DNA from: Streptomyces sp. NBC_01429
GTDB taxonomy: Bacteria; Actinomycetota; Actinomycetes; Streptomycetales; Streptomycetaceae
Assembly (NCBI RefSeq): GCF_036231945.1
Contig: NZ_CP109599.1
Coordinates: forward strand, 4,806,501 to 4,870,500
Length of the DNA stretch: 64,000 nt
Reading direction: 5' to 3'
The first letter of the stretch is position 1, and each line of letters begins with the position of its first letter. Of this stretch, positions 1-7,751 are shown one piece after another. Position numbers and translations under genes: made by a program. The notes below the pieces were generated by a model. It did not search any database. It had not been told where the DNA came from and saw only the letters and a list, made by a program, of their open reading frames with translations.

Positions 1-378
1 GTCACGGTCACCGGCAGCGGCTTCAACGAGGCCCAGGGCATCTACGTCAGCCTCTGCGTCATCCCCGACGGCGTCGACCCGGCCGACCCGGCGACCTTCA
101 CCAGCAAGCCGACCCCGTGTCTGGGCGGCCAGGACGAGGCCGGCACCACCGGCGCCTCGCACTGGATCAACAGCGACTGGTACTGGCTGTCGCCGAACAA
201 CTCCTCGCCTTACGACGACGGCGGCAGCTTCTCCGTGCCGATCCACGTCAAGCCCACCGTCTCCAGCGGTGTGACCTGCGACCAGAACGGTGTGAAGTGC
301 GCGATCGTCACCCGCGCCGACCACTACAACACCAACAACCGCAACTTCGACACCTACGTGCCGGTGACCTTCCAGTGA
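1..378 (+). CDS. Secreted HtaA-associated-type protein, C-terminal part only
   Basis: The reading frame is open from the first base of the window, so the N-terminus lies outside it. The visible 125 residues form one Ig-like domain with two Cys pairs (a C...TPCLGG stretch and a TCDQNGVKC pair), ending in VPVTF. This pattern recalls the domain that accompanies HtaA heme-binding domains in actinobacterial exported proteins; that assignment is inference. The N-terminal domain of the next gene is clearly related (VTVxGxG, then GIY/GVY, TPCxGG, and a closing VPVxF), so the two are probably tandem paralogues. The stop codon overlaps the next gene's GTG in a GTGA, suggesting translational coupling. 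There is no C-terminal anchor, so this one should be released rather than wall-bound. Confidence 0.7.
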   Translation, partial: VTVTGSGFNEAQGIYVSLCVIPDGVDPADPATFTSKPTPCLGGQDEAGTTGASHWINSDWYWLSPNNSSPYDDGGSFSVPIHVKPTVSSGVTCDQNGVKCAIVTRADHYNTNNRNFDTYVPVTFQ

Positions 379-2561
379 GATCACTCCACCCGGGAAACCT
401 CTCCAAAAGAGGCCGCCTTCTCGCGGCCGCCGCCGCGGCGGGTCTGCTGATCACCGGTCTCACCGGTGCGGCGCCCGTCGCGGCGGCGGCCGTTCCCGGC
501 TCGGCCACCGGGCCCACCGGTCAGACCCTGACCGTCTCGAACACCGAGAACCTCGCCCCGAAGGGCTCGACCGTCACCGTCAGGGGCACCGGCTACGCCC
601 CCGACAAGGGTGTCTACCTGGCCTTCTGCGCCGTGCCCGAGAAGGCGGGCGAGCAGCCGACGCCGTGCATCGGCGGCGCCGACATGAGCGGGATCACCGG
701 ATCGTCCTTCTGGATCTCCAACAACCCGCCCGAGTACGCGAAGGACCTGGTCAAACCGTTCACCGTGGGCGCCGACGGGAAGGGCGAGTTCGAACTCAAC
801 CTCACCGTCAAGGCGACCGAGGGCGACATCGACTGCACGCGGCTGAGCTGCGCCGTGGTCACCAAGGCCGATCACACGCACTTCACCGAGCGCGACCAGG
901 ACGTCGTCGTCCCGGTCTCCTTCGGCAGTGGCACCGAGGAGCCGACCCCCGAGGTCCCCGAGGGGACCGTGCGTCACACCGTGGTCCGTACGTTCGACAC
1001 CGCGGCCCGCACCGTGGTGGTGGATCCGGCCGACAGCCGCGTACGCACCATCACCAGCCCGGGGACCAGCACCTTCCTCAACACGTACGAGGGCGCTTCG
1101 GGCGAGCGGGTCGGCGAGGCCGTCGCCATCACCCCGACCACCGGCGCCATGGCGCTGGACTCCGCGGGGAAACGGCTCTACATCGGGCACACGGGCTCGG
1201 TGACGGTGCACGACTCCCGTACGGGAGAGGAGACCGGCGAGCCGATCACGTTCACCGGCAGCGTCGGCCACCTCGCGGTCGACCCGGCGGCCGGGCGGCT
1301 CTACGTCGCCAACCAGGCCACCAAGTCGGTCAGCGTGTACGACACCGCGACCCGGCAGCCCGTCGGCGCCCCGGTCGTCCTGCCGTTCGCGGCCTTCGGC
1401 CTCGCGGTCGACACCGAGAACCACATCGGCTACGCGACGTACGTGGGCGGCGCGGTGGAGAACGGCGGCGTCGTCTACCGCAACGTCCTCAACGCCATCG
1501 ACGGCGCCACGGGCACACTGGCCTCCACGCTCAGCCTGGGCGACACCGCTCTGGGCAGTCAGGGCGTGGCCATCGACGGGAAGTCCCGCACCGGCTACGT
1601 CGCCAACCTCTCGGCCGGTACGGTCTCGGTCGTCGACCTGGCCGCGAACGAGGTGACCGGCACGCTCCCGGTCGGCGGCAACCCGAAGGCCATGGTCTAC
1701 GACAACGCCACCGGGCTGCTGTACGTCGCCCGCCTCACCGGCACCACGGTCGCGGTGGTGGACCCGACCGCCGGGACCCCGGTCATCGACGCGGTGGAGA
1801 TCGGCGGCAGCCCGACGGCCCTGGCCCTGGACCCCGCCCGGCACGGCGTCTACGCGGTGGCCGGCGGCGAGGTCCATCTGATCGAGCGCCAGGTCTCGCC
1901 GAAGGTCACGACGTCCCCCGAGGACACCACGGTGACGGTCGGCGGCGAGGTCGCGCTCACGGCGGCGGCCGAGGGCACTCCGTCCCCGGTCGTTCTGTGG
2001 GAGGTCAGCCCGGACGGCGGGCAGTCCTGGAACACGGTGGCGGACTCCGCCGACGCCACGCTCTCCTTCAAGGCCCTTGCCGCGCAGGACGGTTACCGCT
2101 ACCGGGCGGCCTTCAGCAACGCGGTGGGCAGTACGCGGACGGCGGCGGCGCGGCTGACCGTGACGCCCGCTGACGACGGGGGCGGTACGGACGGGGGTGC
2201 TGACGGGGGTGCTGACGGTGGTGCGACCGACGGCGGTACGGAAGGTGGTACGGACGGAGGCTCGGCCACCACGTCCGGCGGCTCGACGTCAACCGGCTCC
2301 ACGGCGGGCGGCTCCACGGCGGGCGGCAGCACCGGCGGCGAGAGCACGTCCGGCGGCTCAACCACCGCCGGTGGCACGGTCGGTGGCAGCACCACCGGCG
2401 GCTCCACCACGGGAGGCGCCGACACCATCGGCGGCTCCGGCGGCGGCCTCGCCTCCACCGGCAGCTCCGTCCTCCCGCTCGCCGGTACGGCGGCCCTGCT
2501 GATCCTGGCGGGCGTCGCGGCCGTGGTCGTACGCCGACGCCGTACCGCCACCACCGCCTGA
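375..2561 (+). CDS. Sortase-anchored (LASTG) surface protein with YVTN-type beta-propeller and Ig-like domain
   Basis: The product has 728 residues. Order: signal peptide (about 1-38, Ala-rich core after KRGR); an Ig-like domain related to the preceding gene (about 45-190); repeated propeller blades with VDPA/LYVANQ/TVSVVD signatures typical of YVTN/YNCE propellers (about 195-500); an Ig-like domain (about 505-600); a Gly/Ser/Thr-rich spacer (about 605-690); then LASTG (692-696), a hydrophobic segment and RRRR. LAxTG followed by membrane span and Arg tail is the class E sortase sorting signal of streptomycetes, so the protein is predicted to be linked to peptidoglycan. The GTG start is chosen because it overlaps the upstream stop and directly precedes a good signal peptide; frames extending further upstream lie inside the upstream gene. 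Ligand unknown; heme-related by association only. Confidence 0.8.
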   Translation: MRSLHPGNLSKRGRLLAAAAAAGLLITGLTGAAPVAAAAVPGSATGPTGQTLTVSNTENLAPKGSTVTVRGTGYAPDKGVYLAFCAVPEKAGEQPTPCIGGADMSGITGSSFWISNNPPEYAKDLVKPFTVGADGKGEFELNLTVKATEGDIDCTRLSCAVVTKADHTHFTERDQDVVVPVSFGSGTEEPTPEVPEGTVRHTVVRTFDTAARTVVVDPADSRVRTITSPGTSTFLNTYEGASGERVGEAVAITPTTGAMALDSAGKRLYIGHTGSVTVHDSRTGEETGEPITFTGSVGHLAVDPAAGRLYVANQATKSVSVYDTATRQPVGAPVVLPFAAFGLAVDTENHIGYATYVGGAVENGGVVYRNVLNAIDGATGTLASTLSLGDTALGSQGVAIDGKSRTGYVANLSAGTVSVVDLAANEVTGTLPVGGNPKAMVYDNATGLLYVARLTGTTVAVVDPTAGTPVIDAVEIGGSPTALALDPARHGVYAVAGGEVHLIERQVSPKVTTSPEDTTVTVGGEVALTAAAEGTPSPVVLWEVSPDGGQSWNTVADSADATLSFKALAAQDGYRYRAAFSNAVGSTRTAAARLTVTPADDGGGTDGGADGGADGGATDGGTEGGTDGGSATTSGGSTSTGSTAGGSTAGGSTGGESTSGGSTTAGGTVGGSTTGGSTTGGADTIGGSGGGLASTGSSVLPLAGTAALLILAGVAAVVVRRRRTATTA

Positions 2562-2613
2562 CACGTACCCGTACGGCAACCACAAACACACAACGAAACA
2601 CACCACACCACAC

Positions 2614-2660
2614 GCGACCGGCCCGGCGCCCCGAATCCCCAGGGGCGCCGGGCCGGTCGC
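2614..2660 (+). terminator. Intrinsic terminator hairpin
   Basis: A perfect 19-bp inverted repeat (arms 2614-2632 and 2642-2660) with a 9-nt loop lies 52 nt after the LASTG protein stop. No long T tract follows, as is common in streptomycetes. Confidence 0.8.
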
Positions 2661-2805
2661 ATCCGACTCAAGAGGAAAGTACTTTCCTTTGTGGAAACCG
2701 GATGGCAGTATGGGGCAGGTCGCTCACGCGGGTCGCTCGCCCACGCAGCTTGCCCGCGTGGCGGCGCAAGGTGTCGAACAGTGATGAGAGAGCCGGGGAA
2801 ACACG

Positions 2806-3321
2806 ATGTCATCGCAGGAGATGAGCCGCGGACTGCCAGGCGGAGCAGACGTGTCCGCGGATTCCGCGGCCGAGGCCCTGCGGGACATCGACGCCGCCCG
2901 GGCGCGGGCCCGTCTTCGGGCGGGGCTCACGCCCGCGTGGTACGGCCCCGCGGCAGCCGCCGCCCTGATCGTTCCCGCGCTCGGGGAAGCCTGGGTCGAG
3001 AGTCTGGGCGGCTGGGGAGCGATCCTCTCGCTGCTGATCTCGCTCGCGGGCCTGGCCCTGTTGCTCGCGCTCGTCGGCGCTGCCAGGCGAAGGACGGGAG
3101 TGATGGTGACACTGCCCTGGTCCGCACGGCTGCGCCGGGCCGCTGTTCCGTTCCTGACGCTTCTCGCCGCGGGGAGCGCGACGTACGGGCTGTGCCGGCG
3201 GTTCGGGGCGGATGGCGCGGTCACCAAGGTCGCGCTGTTCACCGCACTGGGGCTGGGCACTTGGGTAGTGTTCGTCATCCGGAACACAACGATCCAGCAG
3301 CAGCTCCGGAAGGTTGGATGA
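2806..3321 (+). CDS. Small integral membrane protein of unknown function, partner of a winged-helix regulator
   Basis: The 171-residue protein has an Ala/Arg-rich cytoplasmic N-terminus of about 45 residues (LRDIDAARARARL) followed by four hydrophobic segments in two pairs (about 46-62, 68-90, 108-125, 135-152). The ATG has a GGGGAA ribosome-binding site 6 nt upstream. Its TGA overlaps the ATG of the following HTH gene (ATGA), so the two are translationally coupled. Such membrane protein plus winged-helix pairs are common in Streptomyces, with the regulator usually acting on its own operon. No catalytic motif is visible. Confidence 0.75.
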   Translation: MSSQEMSRGLPGGADVSADSAAEALRDIDAARARARLRAGLTPAWYGPAAAAALIVPALGEAWVESLGGWGAILSLLISLAGLALLLALVGAARRRTGVMVTLPWSARLRRAAVPFLTLLAAGSATYGLCRRFGADGAVTKVALFTALGLGTWVVFVIRNTTIQQQLRKVG

Positions 3322-3692
3322 CCGCCACTCCCGAGCCGCGACCGTCTTCGATCGACGCGGCCATCAACCACCCCACCCGGCTGACGGTCGTCGCGTTTCT
3401 TTCCGCCTGCGACGAGGCCGAGTTCGCCACCGTGCGCGGCAGCTGCCAGGTGTCGGACTCCATGCTCAGCAAGATCGCCTCCGCCCTGGAGGCGATCGGC
3501 TACCTCACCGTCCGCAAGGGCTACGTCGGCAAGCGTCCCCGCACCTGGCTGTCGCTCACGCCCACCGGGCAGGAGGCCCTGGCCCGGCACATCGCGGCGC
3601 TCCAGGACATCGCGGCCACGGCCCGGAACGCGGGCATCCAGGCGACAGCCGTGCAGACTCAGGAGACGGGCGGGCCGCCGCACAGCTCTTAG
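3318..3692 (+). CDS. Winged-helix transcriptional regulator (HTH_34/MarR-like)
   Basis: The 124-residue protein matches the compact winged-helix family in which HPTRLTVVAFL opens helix 1, the recognition helix lies in SDSMLSKIASALEAIGYL, and GKRPRTWLSLTPTGQEAL forms the wing and last helix. It probably binds DNA as a dimer. It is translationally coupled to the preceding four-span membrane protein, which suggests autoregulation of that pair. There is no ligand-binding extension beyond a short Ala/Gln-rich tail. Confidence 0.8.
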   Translation: MTATPEPRPSSIDAAINHPTRLTVVAFLSACDEAEFATVRGSCQVSDSMLSKIASALEAIGYLTVRKGYVGKRPRTWLSLTPTGQEALARHIAALQDIAATARNAGIQATAVQTQETGGPPHSS

Positions 3693-3756
3693 GGCGCGGT
3701 GGCCCACCGGCCGGCCGGCCGGGGCGTGGCCACGCCCCGCCGGCTCCCTGTCGGGA

Positions 3757-4881
3757 TCAGGTCGTAGTCGACGGCTTCCCGGCGGACGGCTTCCCGGCGG
3801 ACGGCTTCTCGTCCGACGGCTTTTCGCGGAGGGCGTCGACGACCGCGCGCTCCAGGACCGCCGACTTGTTGATCAGGGTGCCCTTCTTGCCCATGGAGGT
3901 GTCCCTGATGAGGTAGCTCCGTTCGCCCAGGTACTCCAGGGTGGTCGAGTCGAAGATCCAGGCGGTGCGCCAACCGGCCCGCGTGTTGTCGCGGGCCACG
4001 CCGATCCCGTGCCGGCCGGCCGCGTCCACCGCGTCGGAGTCCACGGTCACGCCGGGGATCTTCGCCGCGGCCTTGTAGAGGGCGGCCGCGGTCTTCGGCG
4101 GCATCAGCGTCTCCACCAGCAGCTCACCGATGGTCTCGAAGGCGTCCTGGGCCTGGTCCCGGTCCTCGGCCGGGGTGTCGCGCGCGTCCTGGTCCCGGGT
4201 GATCTCGGTGGTGAGCCGCCGGAGCAGGGCGTCCGGGTCGGTGGGCAGCGAGGCCAGCCACGTGTACGTCGGCCGGTTCAGGCCCGCCGGATAGCCGACG
4301 GGGGTCTCGCCGTCCGGGACCCCGACGGTGATCGGGAAGTACGAACCGTCCTGGTGGATCAGGCCGACATCGATCACCGGCCCCGCCTTCTGCGACATCC
4401 AGACCTCACGCTCGCGGGGCTCGGTCAGTTTCACCGGGCCGCCGAATTCGCCCTCGTTGTCGCTCTGTAGTGACTTGACGTACACGAACTGGTCGTCGCC
4501 GACCGTCGGTTCGTCGCTCTTCCCGGCGACCGAGGCGATCCGGTCGAGCAGTACGGCCGCGCCGCGCGGGGCCGTGGCCCGGGAACTCGTGCCCGCGGTG
4601 GAGGATGCCGGAGCGTGGTCCCGGCCGGTCACGGCGAGCGTGGTCAGCAGCACCCCGCCCAGGGCCAGTCCGGCGGCGGGCAGCAGGACGGCGGGGCGCA
4701 GGAGGCGGGGCCGGGGGCGGGCGGTGGTGGCGCGGTCGCCGTCCTGGTCGATCAGACGCATCAGGGTGTCCTTGTGGTGGAGATGACGGCCCGGGGGCAG
4801 GTCCCGTTCGGCCGGGGCCGGCAGCAGCCGGGCCAGTTCCTCGTGTTCGGCCCGCTCGGGGCCGGAGGTGCGGTCGTTCAT
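3757..4881 (-). CDS. CU044_5270-type membrane protein, likely partner (putative anti-sigma) of the adjacent ECF sigma factor
   Basis: The 374-residue protein has a cytoplasmic N-terminal region of about 75 residues with a conserved-looking ARLLPAPAERDLPPGRH segment, one membrane span (about 84-108, LRPAVLLPAAGLALGGVLLT), and a large extracytoplasmic domain ending in imperfect KPSAG-type repeats. This is the architecture of the CU044_5270 family, habitually encoded right after ECF sigma factors. Its ATG overlaps the sigma factor stop (4878-4881), so the two should be made together. An anti-sigma role is inference from context; no zinc-binding HxxxCxxC motif is present. Confidence 0.75.
   Translation of the reverse strand: MNDRTSGPERAEHEELARLLPAPAERDLPPGRHLHHKDTLMRLIDQDGDRATTARPRPRLLRPAVLLPAAGLALGGVLLTTLAVTGRDHAPASSTAGTSSRATAPRGAAVLLDRIASVAGKSDEPTVGDDQFVYVKSLQSDNEGEFGGPVKLTEPREREVWMSQKAGPVIDVGLIHQDGSYFPITVGVPDGETPVGYPAGLNRPTYTWLASLPTDPDALLRRLTTEITRDQDARDTPAEDRDQAQDAFETIGELLVETLMPPKTAAALYKAAAKIPGVTVDSDAVDAAGRHGIGVARDNTRAGWRTAWIFDSTTLEYLGERSYLIRDTSMGKKGTLINKSAVLERAVVDALREKPSDEKPSAGKPSAGKPSTTT
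3770..3826. repeat. 15-bp coding tandem repeat (KPSAG-type tail)
   Basis: Four units of a 15-bp repeat: two perfect, one divergent, one partial. They encode the Lys-Pro-Ser-rich tail of the CU044_5270-type protein and are likely length-variable by replication slippage. Confidence 0.8.
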
Positions 4882-5579
4882 CGGGCTTCCTCCTGGATGG
4901 GCAGGGCCACGAACGCGGCCCTGCCCTCTGCCTCTCCGCGGCGGGGGCGGGGTTCCGTTCCTGATCGGACCGCTTCTCCGGGTCGCGCTTCCCGCGCTGA
5001 CCCGTCCGGCGTCCGGCCGAGTTCCTCGTCGGTGAGCCGTCGCAGCCGGTTACGGGCGCGGGACAGCCGCGACCGTACGGTGCCCACCGGGATGCCCAGG
5101 GCCTCGGCGGCCTCGGCGTAGTCCAGCCCGGACCAGACGCAGAGGGCCAGCACCTCGCGTTCCTGGCGGCGGAGTCCGCCCAGCGCCTGCCGGACCGCGG
5201 CGATCCGCCGTGTGTCGTCCACGCGTCCGGCCGCGGCGTCCGCGATGTCCGTCACCGGTTCCGGGGCGGGGCGGCGGGCCAGGAAGGCCAGGCGCCGCCC
5301 GATACCGCGGTTGGCGTTGCGTGCCTTGTTCGTGGCGATTCCGAACAGCCACGGCCGCAGCGAGTCGCCCTCCGGCTCGACGGCGTGACGGGTGCGCCAG
5401 GCGGCCAGGAAGGTCTCGGACAGCACCTCCTCGGCGGTCGACCAATCGCCCGTCAGCCGGTAGGCGTGGTTGTAGACCGCCCGCGCGTACTCCTCGTAGA
5501 GCGCGGCGAACGCTTCGCGGTCGCCCGCCCTGATGCGTGCGCGCATGCGCTCCCGATCGTCCTGTTCATCACATCTCAC
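4878..5579 (-). CDS. ECF RNA polymerase sigma factor
   Basis: The 233-residue protein has sigma region 2 (EAFAALYEEYARAVYNHAY, then TAEEVLSETFLAAWR) and region 4 (LRRQEREVLALCVWSGLDYAEAAEALG, then GTVRSRLSRARNRLRRL), giving a classic two-domain ECF sigma. A basic, Pro/Glu-rich tail of about 45 residues follows region 4. The GTG start is preferred because a GAGG Shine-Dalgarno sits 8 nt upstream; a longer in-frame ATG adds 21 low-complexity residues. It is coupled by ATGA to the CU044_5270-type gene, which probably controls its activity. Confidence 0.9.
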   Translation of the reverse strand: MRCDEQDDRERMRARIRAGDREAFAALYEEYARAVYNHAYRLTGDWSTAEEVLSETFLAAWRTRHAVEPEGDSLRPWLFGIATNKARNANRGIGRRLAFLARRPAPEPVTDIADAAAGRVDDTRRIAAVRQALGGLRRQEREVLALCVWSGLDYAEAAEALGIPVGTVRSRLSRARNRLRRLTDEELGRTPDGSAREARPGEAVRSGTEPRPRRGEAEGRAAFVALPIQEEAR

Positions 5580-5748
5580 ACCACCTACCTCTCCGGTCGG
5601 ACCGAGGGGTTCCCGTGACCCGCGCCACAGCACCCGCGCCACAGCACCCGTAGCCCGGCGCCGCTCAAGCGGCCCGCTGTTGGTCCGGGAGGTCGGCCGT
5701 TGCCGGGGCGCTCCTGAGGGTCAGCGCCTGTTGGGCCCCGGTGTCTGA

Positions 5749-5780
5749 GGTTTGCGGTGCCTGCGGTTTGCGGTGCCTGC
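5749..5780. repeat. Perfect 16-bp tandem duplication, intergenic
   Basis: Two adjacent identical 16-bp units (5749-5764, 5765-5780) lie immediately left of an inverted repeat, in the 418-nt non-coding stretch between the sigma factor start and the next minus-strand gene. Confidence 0.7.
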
Positions 5781-5818
5781 CGGTGCCCGCGCCGAGCGGC
5801 TTGCTCGCGGGCACCGGC
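5779..5818. terminator. Strong intergenic hairpin
   Basis: A perfect 13-bp inverted repeat (arms 5779-5791 and 5806-5818) with a 14-nt loop. It lies between two minus-strand operons and could stop transcription coming from the protease operon before the sigma factor gene. Confidence 0.55.
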
Positions 5819-5921
5819 GTCGAAACGGGAGCCGCGCCGGCCTGGGGGTACGGGATCCGCTCCGCCTCGGCGAGGTGGGGTACGGCAGTCGCGGCGCCTC
5901 GCGCCCCTCGCACACAGCCCC

Positions 5922-5953
5922 GCCCGGCGCTCCGTGTCCTCGGAGTGCCGGGC
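5922..5953 (-). terminator. Intrinsic terminator of the protease/anchored-protein operon
   Basis: A 13-bp stem with one G-T pair (arms 5922-5934 and 5941-5953) and a 6-nt loop, 44 nt downstream of the minus-strand gene ending at 5998. Apart from this hairpin, the one at 5779 and the 16-bp repeat, I see nothing in 5580-5997 beyond the short stretch likely to hold the sigma factor promoter. Confidence 0.65.
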
Positions 5954-5997
5954 GTTTCCCTACGAGGCCGCGAGTCGTCGTCGCGCGCGGGACGGGT

Positions 5998-6885
5998 TCA
6001 GCCGGTGCTCGCGCGCCGGCGTCGGCGGAGGGCGACGGCCGCGCCCGCCAGGGCCAGTGCCACGCCGGAACCGGCCAGCAGCGGGGTGACGGACGACGTC
6101 TCGGCTGCCTTCTGCTGGGGGCTGTAGCCGCTGGAGTACCCCGCCGTGTCGTACTCCGAACCGGGCAGCTTGTCGGCGTAGCGGGCCTTGACCAGCTTCT
6201 GGTAGTCGCTGAGTGACATCGACGCCTGGCCGGCCAGTCCCTGCCGGGCCTGGTCGTTGAGCGGCTCGACGGTGGTGAGCTTGAGCTGGTACCAGCCGCG
6301 GAGTTGCGGCTCGGTGAAGACCAGGGTGCCCACGGTGGCCTTGGCGGCGTACGTGACGTCGCTGTCGCCGTCGCGCACGGCCGCCAGGTGCCAGCCGCCG
6401 CCCTGGGTGGGGGCGAGCATGACGGTCGCGCTGCGGCCGTTGACGGTGGCGCTCAGCGAGGAGACCAGGGACGCCAGCTTCACCGCCTCGGTGGGCAGTG
6501 GCGGGACGGTGCCCGCGACGAATCCGGGAGTGATCTCGTTCAGCGCCACCGGGTCCTTGATCGTGAAGGCCGGGAGGCCCTGGCACGGCTCGGGCGTGTC
6601 GGGGAGCGTCCGCACCGTCCCGCCGGCGCTGTCGGTGGGCACCGGAATGCTCAGGAAGCGGCAGACGGCGTTACGGACGTCGGCGGACTTCACCACGTCG
6701 AGGGCGGCCTGGTAGTCGGGGATGTCGGCCGGGAGCGGGTCCTTGGCCAGGGCCGCGTGGGCCGGGCCGCCGACGGACAGCAGAGCGGACGTGCTCAGTG
6801 CGAGGACGATGGACAGGCGGGAGAAGCGAGAGCCGGCCCACCTGCTGGACGTTCTGGTACCGCTGGTGTCACTGGTGTCGCGCAT
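5998..6885 (-). CDS. Secreted, C-terminally membrane-anchored protein of unknown function
   Basis: The 295-residue protein has a twin-basic N-terminus and signal segment (about 20-44, ending AHA-AL), an extracytoplasmic domain of about 210 residues, and a C-terminal hydrophobic helix followed by RRRRR and a stop, that is, one anchoring span. No LPxTG or LAxTG precedes the span, so it is a membrane anchor rather than a sortase substrate. It is the second gene of a two-gene operon, 12 nt after a papain-like protease, so it is a plausible receptor, substrate or inhibitor of that protease (inference). Two Cys flank a Pro-rich stretch and may form a disulfide. Confidence 0.7.
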   Translation of the reverse strand: MRDTSDTSGTRTSSRWAGSRFSRLSIVLALSTSALLSVGGPAHAALAKDPLPADIPDYQAALDVVKSADVRNAVCRFLSIPVPTDSAGGTVRTLPDTPEPCQGLPAFTIKDPVALNEITPGFVAGTVPPLPTEAVKLASLVSSLSATVNGRSATVMLAPTQGGGWHLAAVRDGDSDVTYAAKATVGTLVFTEPQLRGWYQLKLTTVEPLNDQARQGLAGQASMSLSDYQKLVKARYADKLPGSEYDTAGYSSGYSPQQKAAETSSVTPLLAGSGVALALAGAAVALRRRRRASTG

Positions 6886-6897
6886 GGAGGGCCTGCC

Positions 6898-7461
6898 TTA
6901 GCCGGAGATGCCGATGCGGGAGTGGGTCCACTTGGAAGAGCTGTTGCTCACGTAGTCGCTGTAGTTCCACCAGGTGTACGTGGCGGTGTCCGGCCACGGG
7001 TCCGCCACGGCGATCGTCTCGCGCGAGGTGTCGAAGCCGTAGACGACGTTCATGTGGCCACCGCCGGACGTCCACCCGATGCGGGTGCCGATCGGCCGGG
7101 CCGCCTTGACCTCGTTGTACACCTGGTCGAACGTGGCCGCGCTGTCCAGGCCCGAGCCGGGGTTGCGCATGCCGAGACTGTTCCAGCCCCTGGCCATGTC
7201 GCCGAGTGTGGCGGGCTGGTTGTCGCAGCCGTAGTAGGGCTGGGCCCGGTTGCAGAAGTCCGTCTGCGTGGAGCCGAACCCCTGGAACTTGGCGATCGTC
7301 AGGCCGGAGGCGACCCAGCACCACTGGGTCTTCTCCTGCTTGTACATGCCGATGTTGTCCTGACCCGCCTCGGCGTGAGCCGTACCGCCTGTCGGCGCGA
7401 GCAACCCCGCGGCGGCCAGCACGATGGCCGAAGCCGCGGGCCTGCACCTGAATCTGCCCAT
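6898..7461 (-). CDS. Secreted papain-like cysteine protease (C39-like/AvrRpt2-type fold)
   Basis: The 187-residue product has a signal peptide (about 1-31, cleaved near THA-EA) and a compact protease domain. The likely triad is Cys48 (in QWCWVASG), His135 (in GGGHMNVVYGFD) and Asp153 (in VADPWP), the arrangement seen in papain-like AvrRpt2/C70 and C39-like families. Three further Cys (FCN, GCD) may form disulfides. The ATG at 7461 is chosen over a longer frame because AAGGAAGG lies just upstream and a signal peptide follows at once. It heads an operon with a membrane-anchored protein. Confidence 0.8.
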   Translation of the reverse strand: MGRFRCRPAASAIVLAAAGLLAPTGGTAHAEAGQDNIGMYKQEKTQWCWVASGLTIAKFQGFGSTQTDFCNRAQPYYGCDNQPATLGDMARGWNSLGMRNPGSGLDSAATFDQVYNEVKAARPIGTRIGWTSGGGHMNVVYGFDTSRETIAVADPWPDTATYTWWNYSDYVSNSSSKWTHSRIGISG

Positions 7462-7751
7462 GTTCCTGCCTTCCTTTGTGCGATGAGACAAGCGGGGCAA
7501 TATGGCAGGGATATGACAGCACATCACTTAAAGGGCGTATGGGCACCTTGCGGGAATGTAACCCGTAGTGGCTATTGGCTGGTTGATCACGAGATCAGGT
7601 GATCAGCTCCGGCGGGTGGCGTCGTGGCGCGGCTGTCGCAGTTGTGGAGCCGGCCCGGCCTTCCGCGCTCCCTCGATCAACACCCCTACCAAGCAACGAG
7701 CTTGGTTGGATTGGCCGGTGTGGCGGCTGTGGGGAACCTGGGCGCTACGGG

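Noticed and set aside
381..1877. Long minus-strand frame opposite the LASTG protein
   Set aside because: Arg/Gly/Val-rich antisense of a strong plus-strand gene with signal peptide and sorting signal.
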